From the NCBI RefSeq assembly GCF_007097485.1, contig NZ_VKDE01000009.1, positions 1 to 64,000 of the forward strand: a stretch of 64,000 nt of DNA, written 5' to 3'. Positions 18,422 to 26,240 of the stretch are shown piece by piece. The translations under genes and the position numbers were made by a program. How positions within the stretch are numbered: position 1 is the first letter of the stretch; each line of letters begins with the position of its first letter. The stretch comes from Carboxylicivirga sp. M1479. Lineage in GTDB: Bacteria; Bacteroidota; Bacteroidia; Bacteroidales; Marinilabiliaceae. The notes beneath the pieces are model-generated. The model had not been told where the DNA came from. It saw only the letters and a program-made list of their open reading frames with translations, and did no database searches.

Positions 18422-18712
18422 ATGCTGTATAGAGTGGTGATCTTTGGAAAAATGCCATGGCTTTAATTATTAAAAATGACTTGTTGGCGAGTTGGTTTTG
18501 GAACAATTGTCGCTAGTTTAACGAATGGTATCTTGCCATTGTTTACTTTAACTGTAGGTAAGGGCTTGGCAACGTGCCACATAAAAAAGTAGCATTGTTT
18601 GGGTGCTTGGCATTGTTCCAATGGTAGAAACGCCATAAAAGAAGCCATGGAACTTTACGCCGACTAAAATATACAAGTGAACAGAGGAGTAAGCCGAAGG
18701 GGTCAATGGGCA
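18422..18712. other. Intergenic stretch without recognised gene
   Basis: About 290 bp between the hppA terminator and the terminator of the leftward secreted-protein gene. A 61-codon frame is open on the reverse strand (18463-18648) but has no recognisable motif, start signal or partner. I see nothing else supportable. Confidence 0.5.
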
Positions 18713-18743
18713 TAAAAAAAGCCGTCCAGATACTGAACGGCTT
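18713..18743 (-). terminator. Terminator of the leftward secreted-protein gene
   Basis: Reading leftward, AAGCCGTTCAG and TGGACGGCTT form a stem with a TATC loop, followed by a run of T (complement of 18713-18719). Confidence 0.85.
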
Positions 18744-18763
18744 AAGAATATATTACGGTGTAA

Positions 18764-19201
18764 TTATTTCAATTGCTTCACAAGCGATAATACAGATTTA
18801 GCACATCCCTCTTGACCACCTTTGAATGAGAAATAAAGATTGTAAACACCTGTTTTTCGGCATACAAACTGAAATTCTTCATACATTTTGCCATTGTGGA
18901 AATTGCTACTGATTAACTTGTCACTTTGCTTCAGTTGCATAATCATCTTCTCTGAATTAGAAGCGCCATTAACAATGTTAAACTTGTATTGTGTGTTGCT
19001 ATTAAGAACGACAGAAAACTTAACATAGCCTGTTTTCGTATCTTTCTTTTCTTTCACCATTTCAACTGTAAAGTCTTTGATGTACTGGCTTGTTCCCATT
19101 GCTTTTAATGCTGTTTTAAGCAAGTCATCGCCACATTGAGCCGATGCGCTAACAGCAGTGAATGTAAAAAGAACTAAGAAACTATAAATAAACTTTTTCA
19201 T
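18764..19201 (-). CDS. Secreted protein of unknown function
   Basis: From the ATG at 19201 (a 13-codon upstream extension has no signal-peptide logic) this encodes 145 residues with a clear signal peptide (FLVLFTFTAVSASA, then Q-C-G-D-D). The mature part of about 125 residues has a mixed pattern with two cysteines in the body (FVCRKTGVYNLYFSFKGGQEGCAKS) that could form a disulphide. The second half resembles the short beta-sandwich seen in small Bacteroidota periplasmic proteins. I do not recognise the family. It has its own terminator. Confidence 0.7.
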   Translation of the reverse strand: MKKFIYSFLVLFTFTAVSASAQCGDDLLKTALKAMGTSQYIKDFTVEMVKEKKDTKTGYVKFSVVLNSNTQYKFNIVNGASNSEKMIMQLKQSDKLISSNFHNGKMYEEFQFVCRKTGVYNLYFSFKGGQEGCAKSVLSLVKQLK

Positions 19202-19267
19202 GGTATCAATTTTAATTGGTCTGGGTAAGAATATTTGCAAAAGTAATTATTTTTCAAACACTCAGAC

Positions 19268-20176
19268 TTACGACACAATGAATTGTCTTAAAGACTTGAT
19301 TTCAGCAATAATAGTTGCCACTTGTTCTGGTGTCACCTCAACATTACTAATCTCATCCTGAACGATAATTAGCATACCGTCTTGCTCAATGGTTTTAGGT
19401 TCGGCAAATTCAGTTGTTATTTTAACTCCGTCGTATGCACTTCTAAGTTTACCAATGCGTTGAGCTAACTCAGCAAAATCAGGATCGTTGCTATAGTTTT
19501 TAAGGATGATTTCGATAATATTGATAATGTCCTTTTGTTCAGCAATGCGGTTGATTAAACCTTCATTCTTTGTCTCTTCAATAACATTAGCAGTAATGTA
19601 TAAACCTTCAATCCACGCACCAGTAACAATTAATGATGATACATTGCTTCGTTTTTGGCTACGTAAGTATGAATCCATTTTGTTAAAGCTCGAAATTGAG
19701 ATTTGCATTAATGAATCTAGGTTGTTATTATTCGTCGCCATGCGCTTTAACGATGTAAAGTCGAAGAATTGACCAACTTTAATGCCTTCAGCTAATTCTT
19801 TTATCCCTACCAAATAAGAAACAACAATGCTGTTTTTATTAAAGGTGTTGATATAACCAAGATCGGCACTGTAAGCACCCAAATTTAAAGCACGTTTATA
19901 ACTAGTGTTATAAGTATCGACTTTATGTGGGTTGTTTAATATTTTTTGTGAGAAGTCTACGCCAGTAGCTTTAATTAATGAAGCCATTTCAACTGGTGAA
20001 GAAATATTCTGAATAACATCACTCATCACTTCCTCAGATAGTTCAAGTGCTCCACTTTCTGCAGGTGCAAGAGTCAATTCATCCGAATCATTGCTTTTTT
20101 TTGATGACCCTGAACAGGCTGTTATTAAGCTAATTCCGGCAATCATCAGGGCTAGGTAACTAAATTTTCTCAACAT
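19268..20176 (-). CDS. Lipoprotein of unknown function
   Basis: This 302-residue lipoprotein has signal and lipobox GISLITAC (Cys 21) followed by a Ser/Lys/Asp-rich linker. The mature part is mostly helical, with a repeated pattern of asparagine-rich and hydrophobic helices (KRALNLGAYSADLGYINTF, EGLYITANVIEETKNEGLI). It lies between the ABC transporter gene (57 bp away) and another secreted protein, all reading leftward. I know it only as a Bacteroidota hypothetical family; no enzymatic motif is visible. Confidence 0.7.
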   Translation of the reverse strand: MLRKFSYLALMIAGISLITACSGSSKKSNDSDELTLAPAESGALELSEEVMSDVIQNISSPVEMASLIKATGVDFSQKILNNPHKVDTYNTSYKRALNLGAYSADLGYINTFNKNSIVVSYLVGIKELAEGIKVGQFFDFTSLKRMATNNNNLDSLMQISISSFNKMDSYLRSQKRSNVSSLIVTGAWIEGLYITANVIEETKNEGLINRIAEQKDIINIIEIILKNYSNDPDFAELAQRIGKLRSAYDGVKITTEFAEPKTIEQDGMLIIVQDEISNVEVTPEQVATIIAEIKSLRQFIVS

Positions 20177-20232
20177 TCTAGTACGTTTTTAATTTCGACT
20201 GAAGCAATTATACTTAATTAATTGGTAAAAGG

Positions 20233-23200
20233 TTACTTTTTAAACAGTTTTAATTCGCCAAAGAAGTCAATGCCTCGCTTTAACAAATCAAAATATAGTA
20301 CGGCATACAGCATGATCGTTAATAACCAAACAATGGAAATATTAAACCATAATGTATCGTAAAATACGCCTGCAAAATGTTTTTGTGGAGCTAAAAAGTG
20401 CGTTCGGAATGATACGGCTGATTCTGGTTCAGGTACCTGATATATAGGATCAACCACCTGAATCAACTTATCACCATCGCGCAATAGTTTATTTTTATCA
20501 AATGTTTTGCGTACAATGTCCGAAATACTTTCGTTGTAATGCTTGTCTTTAATGCTATTGAAGCGCTCTTTGTTATTACGGATATTATCCGACATAAAGC
20601 GATTAATGGTATTATCCGCTTTATTAAATATGTCGCGATAATGTTCGTTCAGTTGCGCAATATAAGCTAGTGTTGATTCTACAACTTGTTCGTTAAAAGC
20701 TTCTGGCGTTAATTTATCAAGATCGTTAAATTCGATTGATGAAACGCGTTTAGTTTCTTTTGAAAGCTCGTTACGTAATAATGCTAAATCATTAATGTAG
20801 GTCTCGCTGTTAGTATCCGCTAAACGGCATGCATCCACCACTTCCTCAAGCTCAGGTAAATAGTATACATTTTTAAAGTCGGAGCTGCTTTGCTGTAGTT
20901 CAACATCAAAAATGTTCTTCTTATAGTTGTTGTGCTTGTATTGGTGAACAATTAAACCCTCGTAGATATATCGCGATGGCATAACCTCAGCTACAAATGG
21001 AACTTTATCAACACTCGTAAAGTCTTTGTTTAGTTTATCAAATGTAAACATAGCGCCACCCAAAACCATTTGAGGTATCATTACCAATGGGATTAGGATG
21101 TAGATGGTTACAATAGAGTTAAACGAAGCTGATAGTATCAATCCAAGGATGTTGGCAAATGCCGAAACCGAGAATAGGGCAAGCCAAAATTCGAAATTCA
21201 TGCCTTGGATGCCTAAAATTGTGTTGGCTACTAATACAAATAATGTCATTTGTATGGCCGACATAACAAAGAGAATAAGGATTTTAGAAGCCAGATAACT
21301 GGAACGACTCAAATTCAGGAATTTCTCTCGTTTTAATATTTTTGCATCTTTAAAAATCTCTTCAGCACTTATAATGAGGCCAAAGAATAAAGCGACAATA
21401 ATGCCCATAAAGATGTAAGGAGCAATGTTTTCATTCTCGCGGAATACATAAACACTTGATTCAGGATCAACAATATAGCGAATTAAATAAGCTAATATAA
21501 ATCCAAGGAATGGTGCCTCAAGCAGGTTAAGAAGTATGTATTGTTTGTTGCTGATCTTTGATTTAAAATCGCGTAAAGTATAAATAAAGAACTGCTTAAA
21601 CCACGATGGTATATTCAGTGATTTGGGAGGAGTAGAGTCAACTTGCTCTACCTGTGGTAATTCTATATTTTCCTTATAGTGTTCGTGCCACTCCTCTGGC
21701 GAGGTTTTACGCTTGTTGGTGTAATTTCCGTATTCATCAATTACATTGGCATCGATGATGTTGAAAATTAATTCGGGATTAAGGTTACCGCAGGTACCAC
21801 ATTCACCCTGGTCACTGTTTATTTGGGCATCTAAACGCTTGAAGTAAATTAATGATTCACTAGGATTACCATAATAAACTGGATAACCACCAGTATCAAG
21901 AATATACATTTTATCAAACATCTTATAGATGTCTGACGATGGTTGGTGAATTACTACGAAGATAAGCTTTCCTTTCAAAGCTAGCTCCCGTAGCAGATTC
22001 ATAACATTCTCAGAGTCACGAGATGATAAGCCAGATGTAGGCTCATCAACAAAAAGGATTCCTGGCTCACGAATAAGCTCTAAAGCAATGTTTAATCGTT
22101 TGCGCTGACCACCACTAATCATCTTGTTAAGCGGAGATCCAACCTTTAAATTACGACGCTCATATAAACCAAGGCTCATGAGTGTGTTGTTCACCATTTC
22201 CTCAATCACACTTTCTTCTTTGTCTTTGAAACAAAGTTTAGCGTTGTAATATAAGTTTTCGTATACAGATAACTCTTCAATCAATAAGTCATCCTGAGGA
22301 ATATAGCCAATAACTCCCTCAACTTTATCGCGCTCGTGGTGTAAGTTATAGCTATTGATAAGTACTTCTCCTGAAGTAGGCGTTTCATTACCGCAAAGTA
22401 CGTTAAGCAGTGTTGTTTTACCCGCTCCGCTGGCTCCCATTATACCAATCAGTCGTCCTTGTTCTTCGCTAATGTTTACATCGCGCAGACCAATGCCACC
22501 TGTTTTAAATTGGAAGCCTACATTTTTTACTTCGTAGGAAATTTTTGACACCGATGAGTCAGACATAAAGCGTGAAACAACATCGGTGTAATATACTGGT
22601 TGACCTTTTGGTAATTTGGTAAAACTACCTTTAGGAAAAAGATAAATACGACGATTATTAATAAGCAACCCATTCAAGAATAAATCCTGACTACCTGTAT
22701 ATCTGACAAAATACAGGCCTGCACTATTAACGCGAAGTATAACCAAATGCCCATCAAGCTCACCCGATTGAATGTGCTTGGAATTTTGGTGATTTGGCTG
22801 TTGATGATTAACAATGAGTACATCGTCTAAATCAAGTTTCGATACATCATCGTTAACCGTGTAGGTTTCAATAGCTTCAATCTCTTCCTTAGGCAATTTA
22901 AAAACATCGGCAACCGTATTGATAATTGCCATGCGTTGCTCGGTAAATTTACGGTCAGCATTAACTAACTCGTACAAGCGCAAAAGCACAACTACTTTTT
23001 GCTCTTTATTCAGTTTTTTGTTAATCTTCTTACAAATTCCGAGAATCTTCACGGAATCCTTCATCGAAGTTAACTTAACCTTGCCTTCTGGTTCTGCTTT
23101 ACCAAGTTTTGAATCCTTAGAAAATTTTAAGAAGAGTGCATAATATTCTTCAACATCCTCAGCATTTAGTTGCTGTTCAAGAAATGTTTTTACATACTCT

Positions 23201-23283
23201 GTTTCATTCGCCTCAACACCACCATCCTGTTTAGCAATTAAGCCAAACAGCTGCATCAGTGCCTTCAGAATTTCTTCACTCAT
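20233..23283 (-). CDS. ABC transporter (ABCG-like half-transporter) with TerB-like and FHA-like N-terminal domains
   Basis: This 1016-residue membrane protein starts with a helical TerB-like region (about 1-130: LFGLIAKQDGGVEANETEYV; the acidic turn recalls TerB's ADGEI). A beta-rich FHA-like segment follows (about 150-235: SGELDGHLVILRVNSAGLYF, FLNGLLINNRRIYLF). The ABC ATPase has Walker A GASGAGKTT (about 281-289), signature ISGGQRKR (about 388-395) and Walker B ILFVDEPTSGL. An ABC-2-type permease with about six helices follows from residue 590, broken by a large soluble loop (about 790-960). It is the last gene after siaB and siaC on the same strand with short gaps, suggesting that the phospho-switch controls it. 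Substrate unknown. Confidence 0.85.
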   Translation of the reverse strand: MSEEILKALMQLFGLIAKQDGGVEANETEYVKTFLEQQLNAEDVEEYYALFLKFSKDSKLGKAEPEGKVKLTSMKDSVKILGICKKINKKLNKEQKVVVLLRLYELVNADRKFTEQRMAIINTVADVFKLPKEEIEAIETYTVNDDVSKLDLDDVLIVNHQQPNHQNSKHIQSGELDGHLVILRVNSAGLYFVRYTGSQDLFLNGLLINNRRIYLFPKGSFTKLPKGQPVYYTDVVSRFMSDSSVSKISYEVKNVGFQFKTGGIGLRDVNISEEQGRLIGIMGASGAGKTTLLNVLCGNETPTSGEVLINSYNLHHERDKVEGVIGYIPQDDLLIEELSVYENLYYNAKLCFKDKEESVIEEMVNNTLMSLGLYERRNLKVGSPLNKMISGGQRKRLNIALELIREPGILFVDEPTSGLSSRDSENVMNLLRELALKGKLIFVVIHQPSSDIYKMFDKMYILDTGGYPVYYGNPSESLIYFKRLDAQINSDQGECGTCGNLNPELIFNIIDANVIDEYGNYTNKRKTSPEEWHEHYKENIELPQVEQVDSTPPKSLNIPSWFKQFFIYTLRDFKSKISNKQYILLNLLEAPFLGFILAYLIRYIVDPESSVYVFRENENIAPYIFMGIIVALFFGLIISAEEIFKDAKILKREKFLNLSRSSYLASKILILFVMSAIQMTLFVLVANTILGIQGMNFEFWLALFSVSAFANILGLILSASFNSIVTIYILIPLVMIPQMVLGGAMFTFDKLNKDFTSVDKVPFVAEVMPSRYIYEGLIVHQYKHNNYKKNIFDVELQQSSSDFKNVYYLPELEEVVDACRLADTNSETYINDLALLRNELSKETKRVSSIEFNDLDKLTPEAFNEQVVESTLAYIAQLNEHYRDIFNKADNTINRFMSDNIRNNKERFNSIKDKHYNESISDIVRKTFDKNKLLRDGDKLIQVVDPIYQVPEPESAVSFRTHFLAPQKHFAGVFYDTLWFNISIVWLLTIMLYAVLYFDLLKRGIDFFGELKLFKK

Positions 23284-23311
23284 ACTTTAATTTTCAGGGA
23301 GGTCAGTACTC

Positions 23312-23692
23312 TTAGTCGGTATATGATATGTAATCGAAAGGAATTTCAACAATATCGGCATACTCTTCTCCAGCTTCCAACATGTCTTCTTCCTCTTCGT
23401 GATAATGCCATTTGATAACAACTTCGTTGTCGTTTTCAACAATTTCTTCAAATTTTAAAAGAATATCCAAAATTACCTTTGAAGATGCCGTGTTGAAATA
23501 TTCTAATTTGAAATGAAACTCTGTTTTGTCAGCTGGTGCTTCAGAGTATGCATCAATCCACTCCAAAATTGGTTCGTAAAACATGTTTACATCTTCGGGT
23601 AGAGAACGTCCTGAGATTTCAAATTTATTATTGTCTTTGTCCAAAATTACGTTTGGGGTATCATCCGTCCCCGCAATATTGATTACTTCCAT
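23312..23692 (-). CDS. SiaC-family (DUF1987) regulatory phosphoprotein
   Basis: This 126-residue acidic protein matches the SiaC/DUF1987 family: the core SGRSLPEDVNMFYEPILEWI, then FKLEYFNTASSKVILDILLK. Thr68 in the YFNTASSK motif lies at the same number as the phosphosite known in Pseudomonas SiaC. In that system SiaC is phosphorylated by the kinase SiaB and dephosphorylated by SiaA, and in its free form activates a diguanylate cyclase. Here siaB is immediately upstream (12 bp gap) but no siaA or siaD is in the window. The downstream neighbour is an ABC transporter with an FHA-like domain, a possible new partner. Confidence 0.88.
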   Translation of the reverse strand: MEVINIAGTDDTPNVILDKDNNKFEISGRSLPEDVNMFYEPILEWIDAYSEAPADKTEFHFKLEYFNTASSKVILDILLKFEEIVENDNEVVIKWHYHEEEEDMLEAGEEYADIVEIPFDYISYTD

Positions 23693-23704
23693 TGTATTGT
23701 CAGA

Positions 23705-24295
23705 TTAGTTTCTTTTGATTGTTGATGTTAGTATGAAGAAGCTTACTTCATCGTTTAATTTCTTAAACTCGTAGCCAAGCTTGCTACCTGTTTTTTTAGC
23801 AATATCGATAAAGCCAAGACCGGCACCGCCTTTTTCTGATATCTTACCTTCGCGCATTTGCTTCTTATATAGGTCCGATAATCCTTTTTTATCTAAGCTA
23901 TTAACGTGTTTTAAGCTGGCTTCTAATTCAGGAACTTTTACGTTTTTAATAACGTTACCTGTTATAATATTATAGCTTGCCTCACCATGGCTAACCATAA
24001 CAATACCTCTGCGTTCATCTTCATTATTATCTAATGAATCTGCGTGTTTACTAATGTTCTGTAAGCACTCCACCATTACATTAAACACTTTACGCTGTAC
24101 CGAGTTAGACTCCTGGCTTTTCTCAAGGCTTTTTTCGGTAAGTGATGTAAATGTTTTGGTAATTTCCTGGGTTACTTCTCCTTCGTAAACCAACTTAATT
24201 TCATGTGTTTTCATCGTCTTATACATTTGATATGCAAAGTCTAAAAAAACATCATTTTCGTTCTTCTTATCCATACTCTGAAGTGTGTTTAACAT
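23705..24295 (-). CDS. SiaB-family protein kinase (histidine-kinase-like ATPase fold)
   Basis: This 196-residue cytoplasmic protein has the SiaB/DUF6272-type kinase fold: N-box-like VECLQNISKHA (about 76-86) and G-box GGAGLGFIDIAKK (about 156-168). SiaB kinases phosphorylate a threonine of the partner SiaC, encoded directly after it. The start may be Met1 or Met8 (MDKKNENDV); I keep the longer form. A TACTTTTG box lies upstream at 24333-24340 on this strand, but no clear TTTG partner was found. Pairing with siaC makes the call strong. Confidence 0.86.
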   Translation of the reverse strand: MLNTLQSMDKKNENDVFLDFAYQMYKTMKTHEIKLVYEGEVTQEITKTFTSLTEKSLEKSQESNSVQRKVFNVMVECLQNISKHADSLDNNEDERRGIVMVSHGEASYNIITGNVIKNVKVPELEASLKHVNSLDKKGLSDLYKKQMREGKISEKGGAGLGFIDIAKKTGSKLGYEFKKLNDEVSFFILTSTIKRN

Positions 24296-24605
24296 ACTAC
24301 TTCCTTATCAGTTTGCAAAATAATAAGAATTGCAAAAGTAGAAAGAACATTATAAAGAATAAGTGCTTTCGATACTTGTTTTTTGCAATTCGTTTATGAT
24401 AACGTTAGATTTTTTGTGTCCTTTTTAATATTAGTCCACTAAATAGCATCTTAACGTATCAGTGCTACTACGCAAAAAAATGATAATGGTTCTGTTATTT
24501 TACGCCAAATAGAGCATTTGACGCCTTAATCAGCGCTTTTTATTGATGAATAGCGCTAAAATAAGCTGTTTTATTTCAAGAAGAAACACTAAGTGCTTGA
24601 TTAAC
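24296..24605. other. 310-bp gap between siaB and the GNAT gene
   Basis: This non-coding stretch should hold the siaB promoter (a possible -7 box at 24333-24340, reverse strand). It also has a short AGCGCT pair near 24532-24556 that might end the upstream GNAT transcript. No gene is visible. Confidence 0.4.
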
Positions 24606-25163
24606 TTAATTTAAGTTGATTAAGAAGTTGGATTGAAGATTGATTTTTTCGCTTAAATTATTTTCAGCCTTAAGCTCATGATCATGGGTGCTAATAATAA
24701 ATCCCTGCGAAAGATAGTTGGATATGGCTGACATCTTATCAAATTCATTTGCGTGAAAGAAGATTCTTTTGGGCTCGAACTGAAAACAATGATCAACTGC
24801 TTTTGATAAGAGCATGGCTCTTACTTCAAAATCAACAAAATCACTCACCATACCAAAGTTTTTAATCTCTACCTGACGATCGGGAAGAACAATTAAGTCG
24901 AAGGATCCAATGACTTCACCCTCGTATAGTGCCATGAAAAAGTGGACTTCGGGATATGCCAAAAAATTGCGAAGTATATCTTTATTCCAAGATAAATTTT
25001 CCCACCAACCATCATTGAGCTTATTGGATACTGGTAATTCATATGAGTAGTCAGTATTTTTTTTAATTCTGATTAACTCAATGCTGGTATCAAAGCCTTT
25101 TGCTGGAATAAATTGACTTCGGTTTTTTAACTCAAGAATATTGTAGTTCACACGTTTTTTCAT
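24606..25163 (-). CDS. GNAT-like acetyltransferase
   Basis: From the ATG at 25163 (a GGGAG run precedes it; the longer open frame to 25184 is less likely) this encodes 185 residues. The centre shows the GNAT strand-loop pattern EVHFFMALYEGEVIGSFDLI, and later AISNYLSQGFIIST, as in Gcn5-related N-acetyltransferases. The usual R-x-x-G-x-G/A pyrophosphate loop is not clean (DFEVRAMLLSKAVDHCFQ), so cofactor use is less sure. No neighbour gives a substrate. Confidence 0.6.
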   Translation of the reverse strand: MKKRVNYNILELKNRSQFIPAKGFDTSIELIRIKKNTDYSYELPVSNKLNDGWWENLSWNKDILRNFLAYPEVHFFMALYEGEVIGSFDLIVLPDRQVEIKNFGMVSDFVDFEVRAMLLSKAVDHCFQFEPKRIFFHANEFDKMSAISNYLSQGFIISTHDHELKAENNLSEKINLQSNFLINLN

Positions 25164-25238
25164 AACTCCCTCATAAACATCCAAAGGGTGTTACGCATTT
25201 TTTATGCCAAAGTTTACTAAAAAATGCTAAAAATGAAT

Positions 25239-26219
25239 TTAGCTGATTGCCTCCCAGCTTTGACTAAGTGATGAACGCTCAATGGCATCGAGTACTTTTT
25301 GGTTATGAAGATCATCATCATCCGACTCTTCACCCTTATTGACCATGGCAGCAAAGGCATCAATCATTAAGCCATATTGATCAACCGGATCTATAAGAAT
25401 ATCGCGTGAACTAATGGCTGTATCAACGGTAATTTTTGCCGGAACATCGGTATAGGTGTTAAATGGTAAATGAATAGTAATACGTCCCGCTGTTGCAATG
25501 ATTTCAACGCGCTGGAATGCCGCAGTGCTTGTTGAAACGGTAAATGTTGCTTGAGCCGACTCAAAATCAAGAATGGCCGATGTTAAGTCATCAGTCCCAA
25601 ATTCCTTGTGGTAGTTCATTGTACTTATTACACGCACGGGTTCTCTATCCAAAAGAAAGCGAGGAACAGATATAGCATAACAACCAATGTCTCTTAAGCC
25701 ACCACCACCATACTCCTTAATATTGCGAATGTTACTTGGCGATGGATTGTTGTAAGAAAATAGAGTGTTGATGTATTTGATGTTTCCAATGTTGTTAGTT
25801 CTGATAATGTCGCGTACTTTAATCCATTGCGGATGGTACTTATACATATAGGCCTCCATCAAAATAACATTATTTTTATCGCATACCTCTTTAACTTCTA
25901 TCAATTCTTGTGAAGTCATGCACATGGGCTTTTCGCAAAGTATATGCTTGCCCTTCAAAGCCGCTTTTTTTATCCACTCGGCATGAAGGTGGTTGGGAAG
26001 AGGTATGTAAACGGCATCTAGTTCCTCATCGTTGAGCAGCGCTTCGTATGATTGATAATATTTGGGGATATTGAATTGTTTCGAAACCTGTTCGGCTTTG
26101 GCTGCAGATCTGGAAGCTATGGCTACAATATCAACGGACTCAAGAGCCGTGGCTGGCAATACGATTCGTTTAATAAAATGGTTAGAAGCACCTAATCCAC
26201 CTAGCTTTATTGTTTTCAT
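25239..26219 (-). CDS. Gfo/Idh/MocA-family oxidoreductase
   Basis: This 326-residue cytoplasmic NAD(P)-dependent sugar-type dehydrogenase has an N-terminal Rossmann domain that opens with KLGGLGASNHFIKR and carries the family motif ILCEKPM (about 93-99). A central beta-sheet domain includes EAYMYKYHPQW and GGGGLRDIGCYAI. Members oxidise or reduce sugars, cyclitols or dihydrodiols. The length is typical. It is not part of the sugar locus at the right end, and the substrate cannot be told. Confidence 0.88.
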   Translation of the reverse strand: MKTIKLGGLGASNHFIKRIVLPATALESVDIVAIASRSAAKAEQVSKQFNIPKYYQSYEALLNDEELDAVYIPLPNHLHAEWIKKAALKGKHILCEKPMCMTSQELIEVKEVCDKNNVILMEAYMYKYHPQWIKVRDIIRTNNIGNIKYINTLFSYNNPSPSNIRNIKEYGGGGLRDIGCYAISVPRFLLDREPVRVISTMNYHKEFGTDDLTSAILDFESAQATFTVSTSTAAFQRVEIIATAGRITIHLPFNTYTDVPAKITVDTAISSRDILIDPVDQYGLMIDAFAAMVNKGEESDDDDLHNQKVLDAIERSSLSQSWEAIS

Positions 26220-26240
26220 ACCCTTGGTTTTGAATCAGTA

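Noticed and set aside
18463-18648. 61-codon reverse frame, checked for the 21-bp periodicity seen at 60283
   Set aside because: Recurring words are 18, 32 and 41 bp apart, not 21, and the translation has no heptad; not supported as a repeat or gene.
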